Shown here: piece after piece, positions 24,862 to 33,983 of the stretch | Layout of the letters: each line of letters opens with the position of its first letter | Numbering within the stretch: the stretch's first letter is position 1 | NCBI GenBank assembly: GCA_027485815.1 | Contig: JAIXQE010000215.1 | Coordinates: 1 to 36,680, forward strand | Direction of reading: 5' to 3' | Length of the DNA: 36,680 bases | Source: Opitutaceae bacterium | GTDB taxonomy: Bacteria > Verrucomicrobiota > Verrucomicrobiia > Opitutales > Opitutaceae | Program-made: the position numbers and the translations under genes | Notes under the pieces: model-generated | Seen by the model: the letters and a program-made list of their open reading frames with translations, nothing else | The model's database searches: none | What the model was told of the DNA's origin: nothing

Positions 24862-27188
24862 CCGGCGGAGGTGCCGCGGCCGGCGGGCTCCGCGGCCGGG
24901 GGGTAGGCGACGCGGGCGTGGAGCATGTTCTGGAGGGTGAACTGGAAGCTGCCGCGGATGCGCGCGAGTTCCTCGAAGGTGAGCGGCGCCTGGTCCAGCT
25001 GGCCGTCGGCCACGCGCTCCGCCACCACCCGCTGGATGGTCTGCTGGAGGTCGTCCGGACCGGGCTGGCGGAGCGAGCGCGCGGCGGCCTCGACGCCGTC
25101 GGCCAGCATGATGATGGCCGCCTCGCGGGTCTGCGGCCGCGGGCCGGCGTAGCGGAAGTCCGCCTCCGCGGGCGGCGGCTCGCCGCGGGCGCGCGCGGCC
25201 TCGAGGGCCCGCTGGTGGAAGTAGCGCACGAGGGTCGTCCCGTGGTGCTGGCGGATGACGTCCTCCACCGCCCGCGGCAGCCGGTGCCGCCGGGCCAGCT
25301 CGACGCCGTCGGGGACGTGTTGCCGGATGAGGCGGGCGGACTCGGCGGGGGCGAGTCCCGCGTGGAGGTTGGCGCGGTCCCGCTGGTTCTCGCTGAAGCA
25401 GGCGGGGCGTTCCGCCTTGCCCACGTCGTGGAAGAGCGCCGCCACCCGGGCCACGAGGGGGCTGGCGCCGACGGCGCCCGCGGCGTTCTCCGCCAGCTGC
25501 GCGACGACGAGCGAGTGGTGGTAGGTGCCGGGCGCCTCGAGCTGCATCCGCCGCAGGAGGGGATGGTTGAAGTCGGTCAGCTCGAGCAGGGTGATGTCGG
25601 TCGTCCGCTTGAAGAGGCTCTCGAGCACGGGCAGCAGCCCGACCACGGCCACGCCGGTGAGGAGGCCGGCGCCGAGGCCTGCGATCATCTGGCGGCCGAG
25701 CGTCTCCAGCGGGGTCTGGTCGGCCAGCCCGATGAGCGCGGCCGCCGCCGCCATCGTGAGCCCGCCCATCCCGCCCGCCCGCACCACCGCGCCCCGGCGG
25801 CGCGCCTCGCGGCCCGCGTGGATCGCGACGAGCGAGGCGAGGAAGGTCAGCACCAGCAGGTCGAGGCGGTTGCCGTAGATCACGCCGGTGAAGATCGAGA
25901 CCAGCAGCGCCATGAAGATCCCCGAACCCGCGTCGATCAATATGGCCACGAGCAGGGGGGCCAGGGCGGTCGGCGCCACGTAGGGGAGGGTGGAACCCCA
26001 GGCCTCGTCGCGCAGGAAGAATTCGGCGCCGCCGAGCGAGTAGTTCGCGCGCACGAGGGCCAGGTTCGCGATCACCACCAGCGCCAGCAGGCCGAGGCGG
26101 GCGTTGCTGCGCAGGGTCTCCGCATCCTCGATCCGGATGTAGATCAGCGAGGCGATCACCATCGCCACCACCAGCAGCACCCGGCCCAGCAGCGTCAGCC
26201 CCTCCTGGGTGGCCGCGTCGGCGTGCTCCCGCAGGTAATTGCGGTGCGCGCTCAGCAGCTCGAACACCTCCGGCGTCACCTTGTCCCCCGGCTCCACCAG
26301 GGTCTGGCCCTGGACGACGCGGACGGTGACGGGGCGGAGGGCCTGGCTGACCGCCTCCTCCCGCGCCGCGGTGGCCAGGCGGTCGAAGATGAGGTTGGGG
26401 GTGACGCCGAAGCGGAAGAGGCGGAACACGGCCTGGGTCGCCGCCCGCGGCACCTGCTCCCCGGTGAGGCTGCCCCGGAGGACGGCGAGCGCGTCCTCCA
26501 GGGGCTGCACCGGCTGCGACGAGGCGGTGTCGTCCGCGCGCCGGACCTGGAAGGCGACGAGGCCGTCGGCGCCGGTGCCACCGAGGGACGCGTCGGCGAT
26601 GCCTTGCGCGTAGATGTCGCGCAGGGCCCGCAGGCCCTCGTCGAAGAGGCTGGCCCGCATTTTGGCGTCCCCGGTGCCGAGCACGGCGGCGATGTCCTCC
26701 GGCGTGGCGTGGTAGGGCCCCGCGACGTTGAAGGCGCTGGCGATCCGCGCGAGTTCCGGCTGGAAGCGGAGCAGGGCCGAGGAGGCGTCCCCGGGGTGGG
26801 TGCGCTCGAACTCGGCCAGCTGGCCGAGGAGCAGTTCCGCCGCCGCCTGGAAGCGCCGCAACGGCTCGGCGTCGAGGCGGTAGACGGGCGGCACGCGGTT
26901 CCGGTACTGCTCCCGCGCGGCGCGGGTCTTCTCCGCGCTCTCGTAGCCGAACGAGGCCTGCGCCACCACCCGGGCGGTGGCCGGCTGGTTCAGCCGCAGG
27001 GGGGCGTCCAGCGTCGTGAGCCCCGCGGAGCTCACCAGGACGATGGAGGCGACGGTCACGACGAAGATCAGGGCCGCGACCAGCCGGCTGCGATCGAGGA
27101 ATTCGGTCCAGCCGGCGCGCGCGCCGGTGCCCGGGGCGGGTCCGCCGAGCCCGGCGAGCAGGCGCTGCCAGAGGGGAGGTACGGCCAT
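24858..27188 (-). CDS. pgpH: 7TM-HD family phosphohydrolase (PgpH-like)
   Basis: The 776-residue protein has an N-terminal membrane anchor (~33-55), a large extracytoplasmic region (~60-330), about seven membrane segments (~330-530) and a cytoplasmic HD domain. The latter includes T-Y-H557-H558-S, the metal pair H587-D588 in L-F-H-D-V-G-K, and a later R-Q-H-H-G-T-T. In Firmicutes PgpH hydrolyses c-di-AMP; Verrucomicrobia homologues share the architecture, but their nucleotide has not been assigned here. The start lies 3 bp after the phoH stop and the stop overlaps ybeY by 4 bp, so the three genes are tightly coupled. Confidence 0.92.
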   Translation of the reverse strand: MAVPPLWQRLLAGLGGPAPGTGARAGWTEFLDRSRLVAALIFVVTVASIVLVSSAGLTTLDAPLRLNQPATARVVAQASFGYESAEKTRAAREQYRNRVPPVYRLDAEPLRRFQAAAELLLGQLAEFERTHPGDASSALLRFQPELARIASAFNVAGPYHATPEDIAAVLGTGDAKMRASLFDEGLRALRDIYAQGIADASLGGTGADGLVAFQVRRADDTASSQPVQPLEDALAVLRGSLTGEQVPRAATQAVFRLFRFGVTPNLIFDRLATAAREEAVSQALRPVTVRVVQGQTLVEPGDKVTPEVFELLSAHRNYLREHADAATQEGLTLLGRVLLVVAMVIASLIYIRIEDAETLRSNARLGLLALVVIANLALVRANYSLGGAEFFLRDEAWGSTLPYVAPTALAPLLVAILIDAGSGIFMALLVSIFTGVIYGNRLDLLVLTFLASLVAIHAGREARRRGAVVRAGGMGGLTMAAAAALIGLADQTPLETLGRQMIAGLGAGLLTGVAVVGLLPVLESLFKRTTDITLLELTDFNHPLLRRMQLEAPGTYHHSLVVAQLAENAAGAVGASPLVARVAALFHDVGKAERPACFSENQRDRANLHAGLAPAESARLIRQHVPDGVELARRHRLPRAVEDVIRQHHGTTLVRYFHQRALEAARARGEPPPAEADFRYAGPRPQTREAAIIMLADGVEAAARSLRQPGPDDLQQTIQRVVAERVADGQLDQAPLTFEELARIRGSFQFTLQNMLHARVAYPPAAEPAGRGTSAG

Positions 27189-27191
27189 CGG

Positions 27192-28166
<975 letters not shown>

Positions 28167-28170
28167 CGGC

Positions 28171-28674
28171 TCAGGCGACCGGCGGGAGGGTGGCGGCCGC
28201 GGCCCGCAGCTTCTCCCACGTGGCCTCGAGGGCCTCGGGCAGGACGCGGGTCTGGGCGAGGACGGGCATGAAGTTATGGTCGCCGTTCCAGCGCGGGACG
28301 ATGTGGCCGTGCAGGTGCGCGATGCTGCCGCCCGCGACCCCCGCCCCCAGGTTGAAGCCGAGGTTGAACCCGTCCGGCCGGAGCGCGGCGGTCAGGATCC
28401 GCTGTCCGGCGAGCAGGGTGTCGAAGAGGTCCGCCCGCTCGTCCGCCCGCAGTTCGCCGATTTCCCGGACCTCGCGGAAGGGCACGGCGAGGAGGTGGCC
28501 GGGGTTGTAGGGGAACCGGTTCAGGACGAGGTAACTGAGGGGGGTGCGGTGGACGATCAGCGCGACGCGGTCATCTCCCAGCGCGGGCAGCTCGGTGAAC
28601 GGACGCTCCATCCGCTCCGGATACCGCGGGGCCGCGATGTACTCCATCCGCCAGTAGGCGTGCAGCTGTTGCAT
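28171..28674 (-). CDS. HIT family nucleotide hydrolase/phosphorylase
   Basis: The ATG at 28674 gives 167 residues, beginning M-Q-Q-L-H-A-Y-W-R-M-E-Y-I. This 'W-R-x-x-Y-I' start is typical of the HIT branch that contains actinobacterial Ap4A phosphorylase. The catalytic triad is in H-L-H-G-H-I-V-P-R-W near residue 128, preceded by N-P-G-H-L-L-A-V-P. It probably cleaves dinucleoside polyphosphates or AMP adducts in the cytoplasm. It is the first gene of the phoH-pgpH-ybeY operon and diverges from purD. An upstream in-frame extension exists but starts inside the promoter region and lacks family similarity. Confidence 0.92.
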   Translation of the reverse strand: MQQLHAYWRMEYIAAPRYPERMERPFTELPALGDDRVALIVHRTPLSYLVLNRFPYNPGHLLAVPFREVREIGELRADERADLFDTLLAGQRILTAALRPDGFNLGFNLGAGVAGGSIAHLHGHIVPRWNGDHNFMPVLAQTRVLPEALEATWEKLRAAAATLPPVA

Positions 28675-28816
28675 TGGGTTTCGGGTGGGAAGGCGGACCG
28701 GCCGCGGGAGGGGCAGCAAAGGACGGGGGCGGAGGGATGTCAAAACCCGCTTCCGCCCGCGGGGCGCCGGGATTTTTGCTTTCCGCCCCCCCGGCGCATC
28801 GCCCAAGGTCCGCCGC
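28675..28816. promoter_or_regulatory. Divergent promoter region between HIT operon and purD
   Basis: This 142-bp region separates oppositely oriented genes and must carry promoters for both. It contains AT-rich islands unusual for this window (GTCAAAACC near 28739 and GGATTTTTGCTTTCC near 28770). No purine-riboswitch fold or clear -35/-10 pair was recognised. Confidence 0.35.
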
Positions 28817-30115
28817 GTGGCCTCCGTCCCTCCCGCGCTTCCCCCCTCCGTCCTCGTCGTCGGCGCCGGCGGGCGCGAGCACGCCCTGGTGCGGGCCCTG
28901 CTCGCCTCGCCCGCCGCCCCCCGCGTGGCCGCGGCGCCGGGCAACGCCGGGATCGCCGCCGAGGTCCCCTGTTTCCCGGTGGCGGTCGATGACGTGCCGG
29001 GCCTGGTCGCGCTGGTCCGCCGGGAAGGGTTCGCCTTCGTGGTGGTGGGTCCCGAGGTGCCGCTGGCCCTCGGCCTCGCGGACGCGTTGCGCGCGGCGGG
29101 CATCCCGGTCTACGGACCCGGCGCGGACGGCGCCCGCCTCGAGGCCTCGAAGATCTTCACCAAGGAAATCCTGCTCCGGCACCGCATCCCCACGGCGGCG
29201 GCCGCCTTCTTCGACGCGGTGGAACCCGCCCTCGCGTACCTCCGCGCCCGGCCCCTGCCCATCGTGATCAAGGCCGACGGCCTCGCCGCCGGGAAGGGCG
29301 TGGTGGTCGCGACCACGGCGGACGAGGCCGCCGCGGCGGTGCGCGGGATGCTGGCGGACGGGCGCTTCGGCGCCGCCGGCCAGCGCATTTTGATCGAGGA
29401 CTGCCTGGTGGGCGAGGAAACCTCGATTCTGGTGGTGGTGGCGGGCCGCGATTACCTGATCCTGCCGACGTCCCAGGACCACAAGCGGGTGGGCGACGGC
29501 GACACGGGGCCGAACACGGGCGGGATGGGCACCTATTCGCCCGCGGAGGTCGTGACCCCGGCCCTGCTCGCGCGGATCGACGCGGAGATCGTCGGGCCTT
29601 CCGTCGCGGCGATCGCCGCCGAGGGCATCGATTACCGGGGAACCCTCTTCATCGGGATCATGCTCACCGCGGACGGTCCGCGGGTGATCGAGTACAACGC
29701 CCGCTTCGGCGATCCCGAGACGCAGGTGGTGCTCCCGCGGGTTGGCAATGACGTGCTCGCCCTCCTCTGGGCGGCCAGCCACGGCTCCCTCGCCGGCCAT
29801 CGCCTGATCGAGCGGCCGGGGCACGCGCTCTGCGTGGTCATCGCGGCGCGGGGCTATCCGGACGCCTTCCCGCGCGGCGACGCGATCACCTTGCCGGAAA
29901 CCTTGCCCCCGGGCACCGGCATCCTGCACGCCGGCACGGCGCGGGACGCGGCGGGGCGGCTCGTGACCGCGGGCGGGCGGGTGCTCGGGGTGGTCGCGGT
30001 GGCGGCCGACCTGCGGGCGGCGGCCGACGCCGCGTACGCGACCTGCGCGCGGATCGGGTGCGCCAGCAAGTATTACCGCCGGGACATCGGGGCCCGCCAA
30101 CTGCAGCGCGGATGA
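28817..30115 (+). CDS. purD: Phosphoribosylamine-glycine ligase
   Basis: The GTG at 28817 is chosen because the family start (V-L-V-V-G-A-G-G-R-E-H-A-L) begins 13 residues later; an ATG 132 bp upstream would add a basic tail unlike the family. The 432-residue protein is full length. It has the ATP-grasp signatures I-K-A-D-G-L-A-A-G-K-G-V, Q-D-H-K-R-V-G-D-G-D-x-G-P-N-T-G-G-M-G and E-Y-N-A-R-F-G-D-P-E-T-Q. It joins glycine to 5-phosphoribosylamine in the second step of purine synthesis. It is divergent from the HIT operon and overlaps the next gene by 4 bp. Glycine supply by glyA, three genes on, fits metabolically. Confidence 0.96.
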   Translation: MASVPPALPPSVLVVGAGGREHALVRALLASPAAPRVAAAPGNAGIAAEVPCFPVAVDDVPGLVALVRREGFAFVVVGPEVPLALGLADALRAAGIPVYGPGADGARLEASKIFTKEILLRHRIPTAAAAFFDAVEPALAYLRARPLPIVIKADGLAAGKGVVVATTADEAAAAVRGMLADGRFGAAGQRILIEDCLVGEETSILVVVAGRDYLILPTSQDHKRVGDGDTGPNTGGMGTYSPAEVVTPALLARIDAEIVGPSVAAIAAEGIDYRGTLFIGIMLTADGPRVIEYNARFGDPETQVVLPRVGNDVLALLWAASHGSLAGHRLIERPGHALCVVIAARGYPDAFPRGDAITLPETLPPGTGILHAGTARDAAGRLVTAGGRVLGVVAVAADLRAAADAAYATCARIGCASKYYRRDIGARQLQRG

Positions 30116-30726
30116 GGACGCGAAGCGGGTGGGTCCTGGGAGGCTTGCTGCTTGGGCTGGCGGTGGCCCGCGCGGCCGCCCCCGCCGACCTGGGCGAGGG
30201 CCTCGCCTACGTGCGGCTCAAGTCCCTGCCCGCCGACCTGCCGGCCGCCCCGCGGGCGGGAGCGCTGGTGGCCGACCTCCGCTTCCTCGCCGCCTCGGCG
30301 GAGCAGGCGACGGCCTTCGCGGCCTGGCTCGGCTTTCAGGCACGGCCCGGCGTGCCGCTGCTGCTGGTGGCGAACCCGGAGACCGGGGAGGAACTTCGCC
30401 GCGTCCTGAACGGCCCGCGTCCGCCCGCGGTCGTGCTGATCGGCGTGCCCGGCCCGGGGTTCGCGCCGGACCTGGCGGTGACGGCCTCCGCGGAGGGCGA
30501 CCGGCAGGCTTATGCGGCCGGCGACCGGGGCGTGCCTTGGGCCACGCTGCTCGCGGACCATCCGGGCAAGCTCCGGCAGGACGAACTCAGCCTGCGCACC
30601 GGCGGGGAGTCCGGCCGGACGCCCGCGCCGGAGGCGGGCCCGGCCGGGGCGGAACCTGTCGTCGACGCGGCGTTGCAGCGGGCGGTCCACCTGCATCGCG
30701 CGCAACGGGCCCTCCGGCGGGGCTGA
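30112..30726 (+). CDS. Exported protein of unknown function coupled to purD
   Basis: The ATG overlaps the purD stop (ATGA at 30112-30115), so translation is probably coupled. The 204-residue product has a signal peptide (M-R-T-R-S-G-W then a Gly/Leu core ending A-R-A-A-A). The mature part has alternating strands and helices with Val/Leu-rich strands (A-L-V-A-D-L-R-F-L; V-P-L-L-L-V-A-N; P-A-V-V-L-I-G-V-P-G-P-G) that suggest an alpha/beta fold. I do not recognise the family. The C-terminus is basic with H-L-H-R-A-Q-R-A-L. It precedes the phosphatase gene by 62 bp. Confidence 0.75.
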   Translation: MRTRSGWVLGGLLLGLAVARAAAPADLGEGLAYVRLKSLPADLPAAPRAGALVADLRFLAASAEQATAFAAWLGFQARPGVPLLLVANPETGEELRRVLNGPRPPAVVLIGVPGPGFAPDLAVTASAEGDRQAYAAGDRGVPWATLLADHPGKLRQDELSLRTGGESGRTPAPEAGPAGAEPVVDAALQRAVHLHRAQRALRRG

Positions 30727-30788
30727 GTCCGGCGGCGGCCGCGGATTCCGCGCTTGGCGCCGGCGGGGGTTTCCGTTCCCCTCGCCGG

Positions 30789-31268
30789 GTGCCCGCTCCC
30801 GGTGAGATCATCGTCGTCTGCACCGCCAACGTCTGCCGCAGCCCGATGGCGGCCGCGCTGCTGCAGCACGCGCTCGCCGCCGAGGCGGGCCCGCTCCGGA
30901 ACTGCCGGGTCGTCTCCGCCGGCGTGATGGCGCGCGCGGGGGACGCCGTGACCTCGCATTCCGTCACGGCCCTGCGCAAGGTGGGGCTCGACATCGCGGC
31001 GCACCGGAGCCGGCCGCTGACGCAGGCGATGATGGATGGCGCGCTGGCCGTGCTGTGCATGACCGAGTCCCACCGCGAGCTGATCCGGCTGCGGGCCGAG
31101 CCGGTGCCGCGGCACCTGTACCTGTTCCGCGAGTTCATCGACGCGACCGCGGAGCGGGAGATCGGTGATCCCTTCGGCGGCCCGGCGGCGCTCTACGAGG
31201 CGGTGCGCGACGAGATGGTTGAGGCGATCCCGGGGCTCGTGCGCCGGCTGCGGGAGCTGGCCGGATGA
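30789..31268 (+). CDS. Low-molecular-weight protein phosphatase (YwlE/Wzb type)
   Basis: The GTG at 30789 puts the catalytic motif at the expected position: C11-T-A-N-V-C-R17-S-P-M. The 159-residue length fits the family. The general acid is in G-D-P-F-G-G. Family members dephosphorylate phosphotyrosine or, for YwlE, phosphoarginine. The residue that sets this choice in YwlE (Thr) is Val15 here, closer to the Ile of tyrosine phosphatases. A neighbouring glyA is also found in the Bacillus ywlE-glyA region, so a YwlE-like ancestry is plausible. Confidence 0.9.
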   Translation: MPAPGEIIVVCTANVCRSPMAAALLQHALAAEAGPLRNCRVVSAGVMARAGDAVTSHSVTALRKVGLDIAAHRSRPLTQAMMDGALAVLCMTESHRELIRLRAEPVPRHLYLFREFIDATAEREIGDPFGGPAALYEAVRDEMVEAIPGLVRRLRELAG

Positions 31269-31358
31269 GGTTCGCGGGCGGTTTGTCCGCCGGGGCGCAT
31301 TTTTGGCTGGCGGCGCGCGCTTGGCGGCCCCGCAATCCCGGAGCTGTCCTCCACCGCC

Positions 31359-32624
31359 ATGCCGCTGCCCGCCGATCCCCTCCGCCTCCTCGATCCTGAA
31401 GTCCACGCCGCGATCCGTGCCGAGCGCGCGCGCCAGGAGAGCCACATCGAGCTCATCGCGTCCGAGAACTTCACCCTGCCGGCGGTGATGGAGGCCCAGG
31501 GGGGCGTCCTCACCAACAAGTACGCCGAGGGTTACCCGGGCCGGCGCTGGTACGGCGGCTGCGAGCACGTCGACGTGGTTGAGACCCTCGCGATCGAGCG
31601 CGCGAAGCGCCTCTTCGGGGCCGAGCACGCCAACGTGCAGCCGCACGCGGGTTCGCAGGCCAATTTCGCGGTCTACACCTCCGTGCTCTCCCCCGGCGAC
31701 AAGCTGCTCGGGATGAACCTCAGCCACGGTGGGCACCTGACCCATGGCAACCCGGCGAACTTCTCCGGCAAGCTCTACCAGTTCTGCCAGTACGGGGTGC
31801 GCGAGGACAACGGCCTGATCGATTACGACGAGCTCGCCCGCACGGCCGAGCGCGAGCGGCCGAAGATGATCACGGTGGGCGCCAGCGCGTATTCCCGGGA
31901 GATCGATTTCGCCCGGATGGGCGAGATCGCCCGCGGCGTCGGGGCGCTGCTCTTCGCCGATATCGCGCACATCGCCGGCCTCGTCGCGGCCGGCGTCCAT
32001 CCGTCGCCGGTGCCGCACGCGGACTTCGTCACGACCACCACCCACAAGACGCTGCGGGGGCCTCGCGGCGGCCTGATCCTGTGCCGCGCGGCGCACGCGA
32101 AGGCGATCGATTCGGCGGTGTTCCCCGGCGGCCAGGGCGGCCCGCTGATGCACGTGATCGCCGCGAAGGCGGTCTGCTTCGGGGAGTGCCTCAAGCCCGA
32201 GTTCCGCGCGTACGCCGAGCAGGTGGTCCGCAACGCCCGCGCGCTGGCCGCCGCGATGCTGCGCCGGGGTTACAAGATCGTCTCGGGCGGGACGGACAAC
32301 CACCTGATGCTGGTCGACCTGCGCCCGAAGTTCCCCGAGCTCACGGCGAAGAAGGCCCAGGAGACGCTCGATCTGGCCCACATCACCTGCAACAAGAACA
32401 CGGTGCCGTTCGAGACGCGCAGCCCGTTCCAGGCCTCCGGCATCCGCCTCGGCACGCCCGCCATCACCAGTCGCGGATTCACCGAGGCCGAGATGGACGA
32501 GGTGGCCGACTGCATCGATGCCGTCCTGGCCGCGACCGGGACGCCCGGTGAGGCCGCGGTGCTGGCGCAGGTGCGTCCCCGGGTTGCCGCGCTCACCGGC
32601 CGCCATCCGCTGCCGTACGCCTGA
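31359..32624 (+). CDS. glyA: Serine hydroxymethyltransferase
   Basis: The 421-residue protein is full length. It has E-L-I-A-S-E-N-F, the N-terminal substrate-binding segment, [13 protein letters not shown], and the PLP lysine Lys230 in [11 protein letters not shown]. The C-terminal signature is [12 protein letters not shown]. It converts serine and tetrahydrofolate to glycine and 5,10-methylene-tetrahydrofolate. It lies 90 bp after the phosphatase gene; a short hairpin (31277-31291) without a clean T-run lies in that gap. Downstream, the MFS gene starts after 27 bp. Confidence 0.97.
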   Translation: MPLPADPLRLLDPEVHAAIRAERARQESHIELIASENFTLPAVMEAQGGVLTNKYAEGYPGRRWYGGCEHVDVVETLAIERAKRLFGAEHANVQPHAGSQANFAVYTSVLSPGDKLLGMNLSHGGHLTHGNPANFSGKLYQFCQYGVREDNGLIDYDELARTAERERPKMITVGASAYSREIDFARMGEIARGVGALLFADIAHIAGLVAAGVHPSPVPHADFVTTTTHKTLRGPRGGLILCRAAHAKAIDSAVFPGGQGGPLMHVIAAKAVCFGECLKPEFRAYAEQVVRNARALAAAMLRRGYKIVSGGTDNHLMLVDLRPKFPELTAKKAQETLDLAHITCNKNTVPFETRSPFQASGIRLGTPAITSRGFTEAEMDEVADCIDAVLAATGTPGEAAVLAQVRPRVAALTGRHPLPYA

Positions 32625-32651
32625 CGGCCCGCCGGTCCGGCCCGCGCCCCT

Positions 32652-33983
32652 TTGTCGACCCCCGCCCCCCAGTCCGCCGCCGCGCCGGCCCGGCCGCTCT
32701 CCCTCGGCGTCATCTTCCTGACGCTGTACATCGACCTGATCGGGTTCTCGATCAGCTTCCCGCTCGGACCGGACCTGATGGCGCACTACCTGGCGCGGGA
32801 GGGCCAGGCGGGGGTGCTGGGGTGGCTGGTGGGCCAGAGCGATGCGTGGGCCCGCGCGCTGGGCATCGCCAGTTACGCGCCGGTGCTGTTCGGCGGCCTG
32901 CTGGCTTCGGTCTTCTCCCTGCTCCAGTTCGTGTTCGCGCCGTACTGGGGCGCCCTCAGCGACCGGCGGGGTCGCCGGCCGATCTTGCTCTTCACGGTGG
33001 CGGGCACGGCTGCCAGTTACCTGCTCTGGGCGGTGAGCGGTTCCTTCTGGCTGTTCTTCCTGTCGCGGGCCCTGGCGGGCGCCTTCGGGGGCAACCTCTC
33101 CGTCGCCACCGCGGCGGTCGCGGACGTCACCTCGCGCGCGGAGCGTTCCCGGGCGATGGGGCTGGTGGGCGCGGCGTTCGGGCTCGGGCTGCTGACCGGG
33201 CCGATGTTGGGCGCCCTGGCCGTGCAGGTGAACCTGGTGGACCGCTTCCCGGCGCTGGCCGCTTGGGGCGTGAATCCGTTTTCCGTCCCCGCCCTGCTGG
33301 CGCTCGCGCTGTCCCTGCTGAACCTGATCTGGATCGGCTTGCGCTTCCGCGAGACCCTGCCGGTCGGCGGCGGAGCGGCCGCCCCGGAGCCGCGCCTGCG
33401 CAACCCGGTGGCCGCGATCCTCGGCCTCGAGGACCCCGCCCTGCGACGGACTAATCTGGTGGCGTTCGTCTTCGCGGTGGCGTTCGTGGCGATGGAGGTG
33501 ACGGTGACCTTCCTGGCCGCCCAGCGGTTCGGGTACACGGCGCGCGACAACGGCTGGCTGCTCGCCTACCTTGGGGTGTGCGCGATCGTCACGCAGGGGT
33601 ATGTCGTCCGGAAGCTGCTGCGGGTGGTCGAGGAGCGGCGGGTCCTGCGCCTCGGCCTAGTGAGCGCGGCGGTCGGGCTGGTCGGGATCGGCCTGGCCGC
33701 GCAGCCGTGGCACCTCTACGTCGGGGTGGGGGTGCTGGTCTTCGGTTCGAGCCTGGTGAATCCGGCGACGACCGGGCTGATCTCGCTGTATGCCGGAGCG
33801 GGGGACCAGGGGCGGGTGCTGGGCATCTTCCGTTCCCTCGGCGCGTTGGCGCGGGCGTTCACGCCGTTGCTCGCGGGGGTGGCCTTCTGGGTGAGCGGCG
33901 CGTTGACCGTCTATGTCGCCGCGGCGGTGCTCGTGGGGTTGGCGCTGGCGCTGAGCCGCCGGCTCCCTGCGCCGGTGAAATGA
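32652..33983 (+). CDS. Major facilitator superfamily exporter (TCR/Tet type)
   Basis: The start is TTG at 32652; no ATG or GTG fits before the first membrane segment. The 443-residue protein has a short Pro/Ala-rich start, then about twelve membrane segments. The first is L-G-V-I-F-L-T-L-Y-I-D-L-I-G-F. Motif A, G-A-L-S-D-R-R-G-R-R-P-I-L-L, lies in the loop after the second segment. This places it with drug:proton antiporters such as TetA, but the substrate cannot be read. The stop overlaps the next start (ATGA at 33980-33983), coupling it to the lipoprotein protease. Confidence 0.92.
   Translation: MSTPAPQSAAAPARPLSLGVIFLTLYIDLIGFSISFPLGPDLMAHYLAREGQAGVLGWLVGQSDAWARALGIASYAPVLFGGLLASVFSLLQFVFAPYWGALSDRRGRRPILLFTVAGTAASYLLWAVSGSFWLFFLSRALAGAFGGNLSVATAAVADVTSRAERSRAMGLVGAAFGLGLLTGPMLGALAVQVNLVDRFPALAAWGVNPFSVPALLALALSLLNLIWIGLRFRETLPVGGGAAAPEPRLRNPVAAILGLEDPALRRTNLVAFVFAVAFVAMEVTVTFLAAQRFGYTARDNGWLLAYLGVCAIVTQGYVVRKLLRVVEERRVLRLGLVSAAVGLVGIGLAAQPWHLYVGVGVLVFGSSLVNPATTGLISLYAGAGDQGRVLGIFRSLGALARAFTPLLAGVAFWVSGALTVYVAAAVLVGLALALSRRLPAPVK

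Noticed and set aside
28685-28816. Upstream ATG for purD
   Set aside because: It would add 44 basic residues not found in the family and consume nearly the whole divergent promoter region.
31277-31299. Terminator after the phosphatase gene
   Set aside because: The stem is only 5 bp and eight bases separate it from the T-run.
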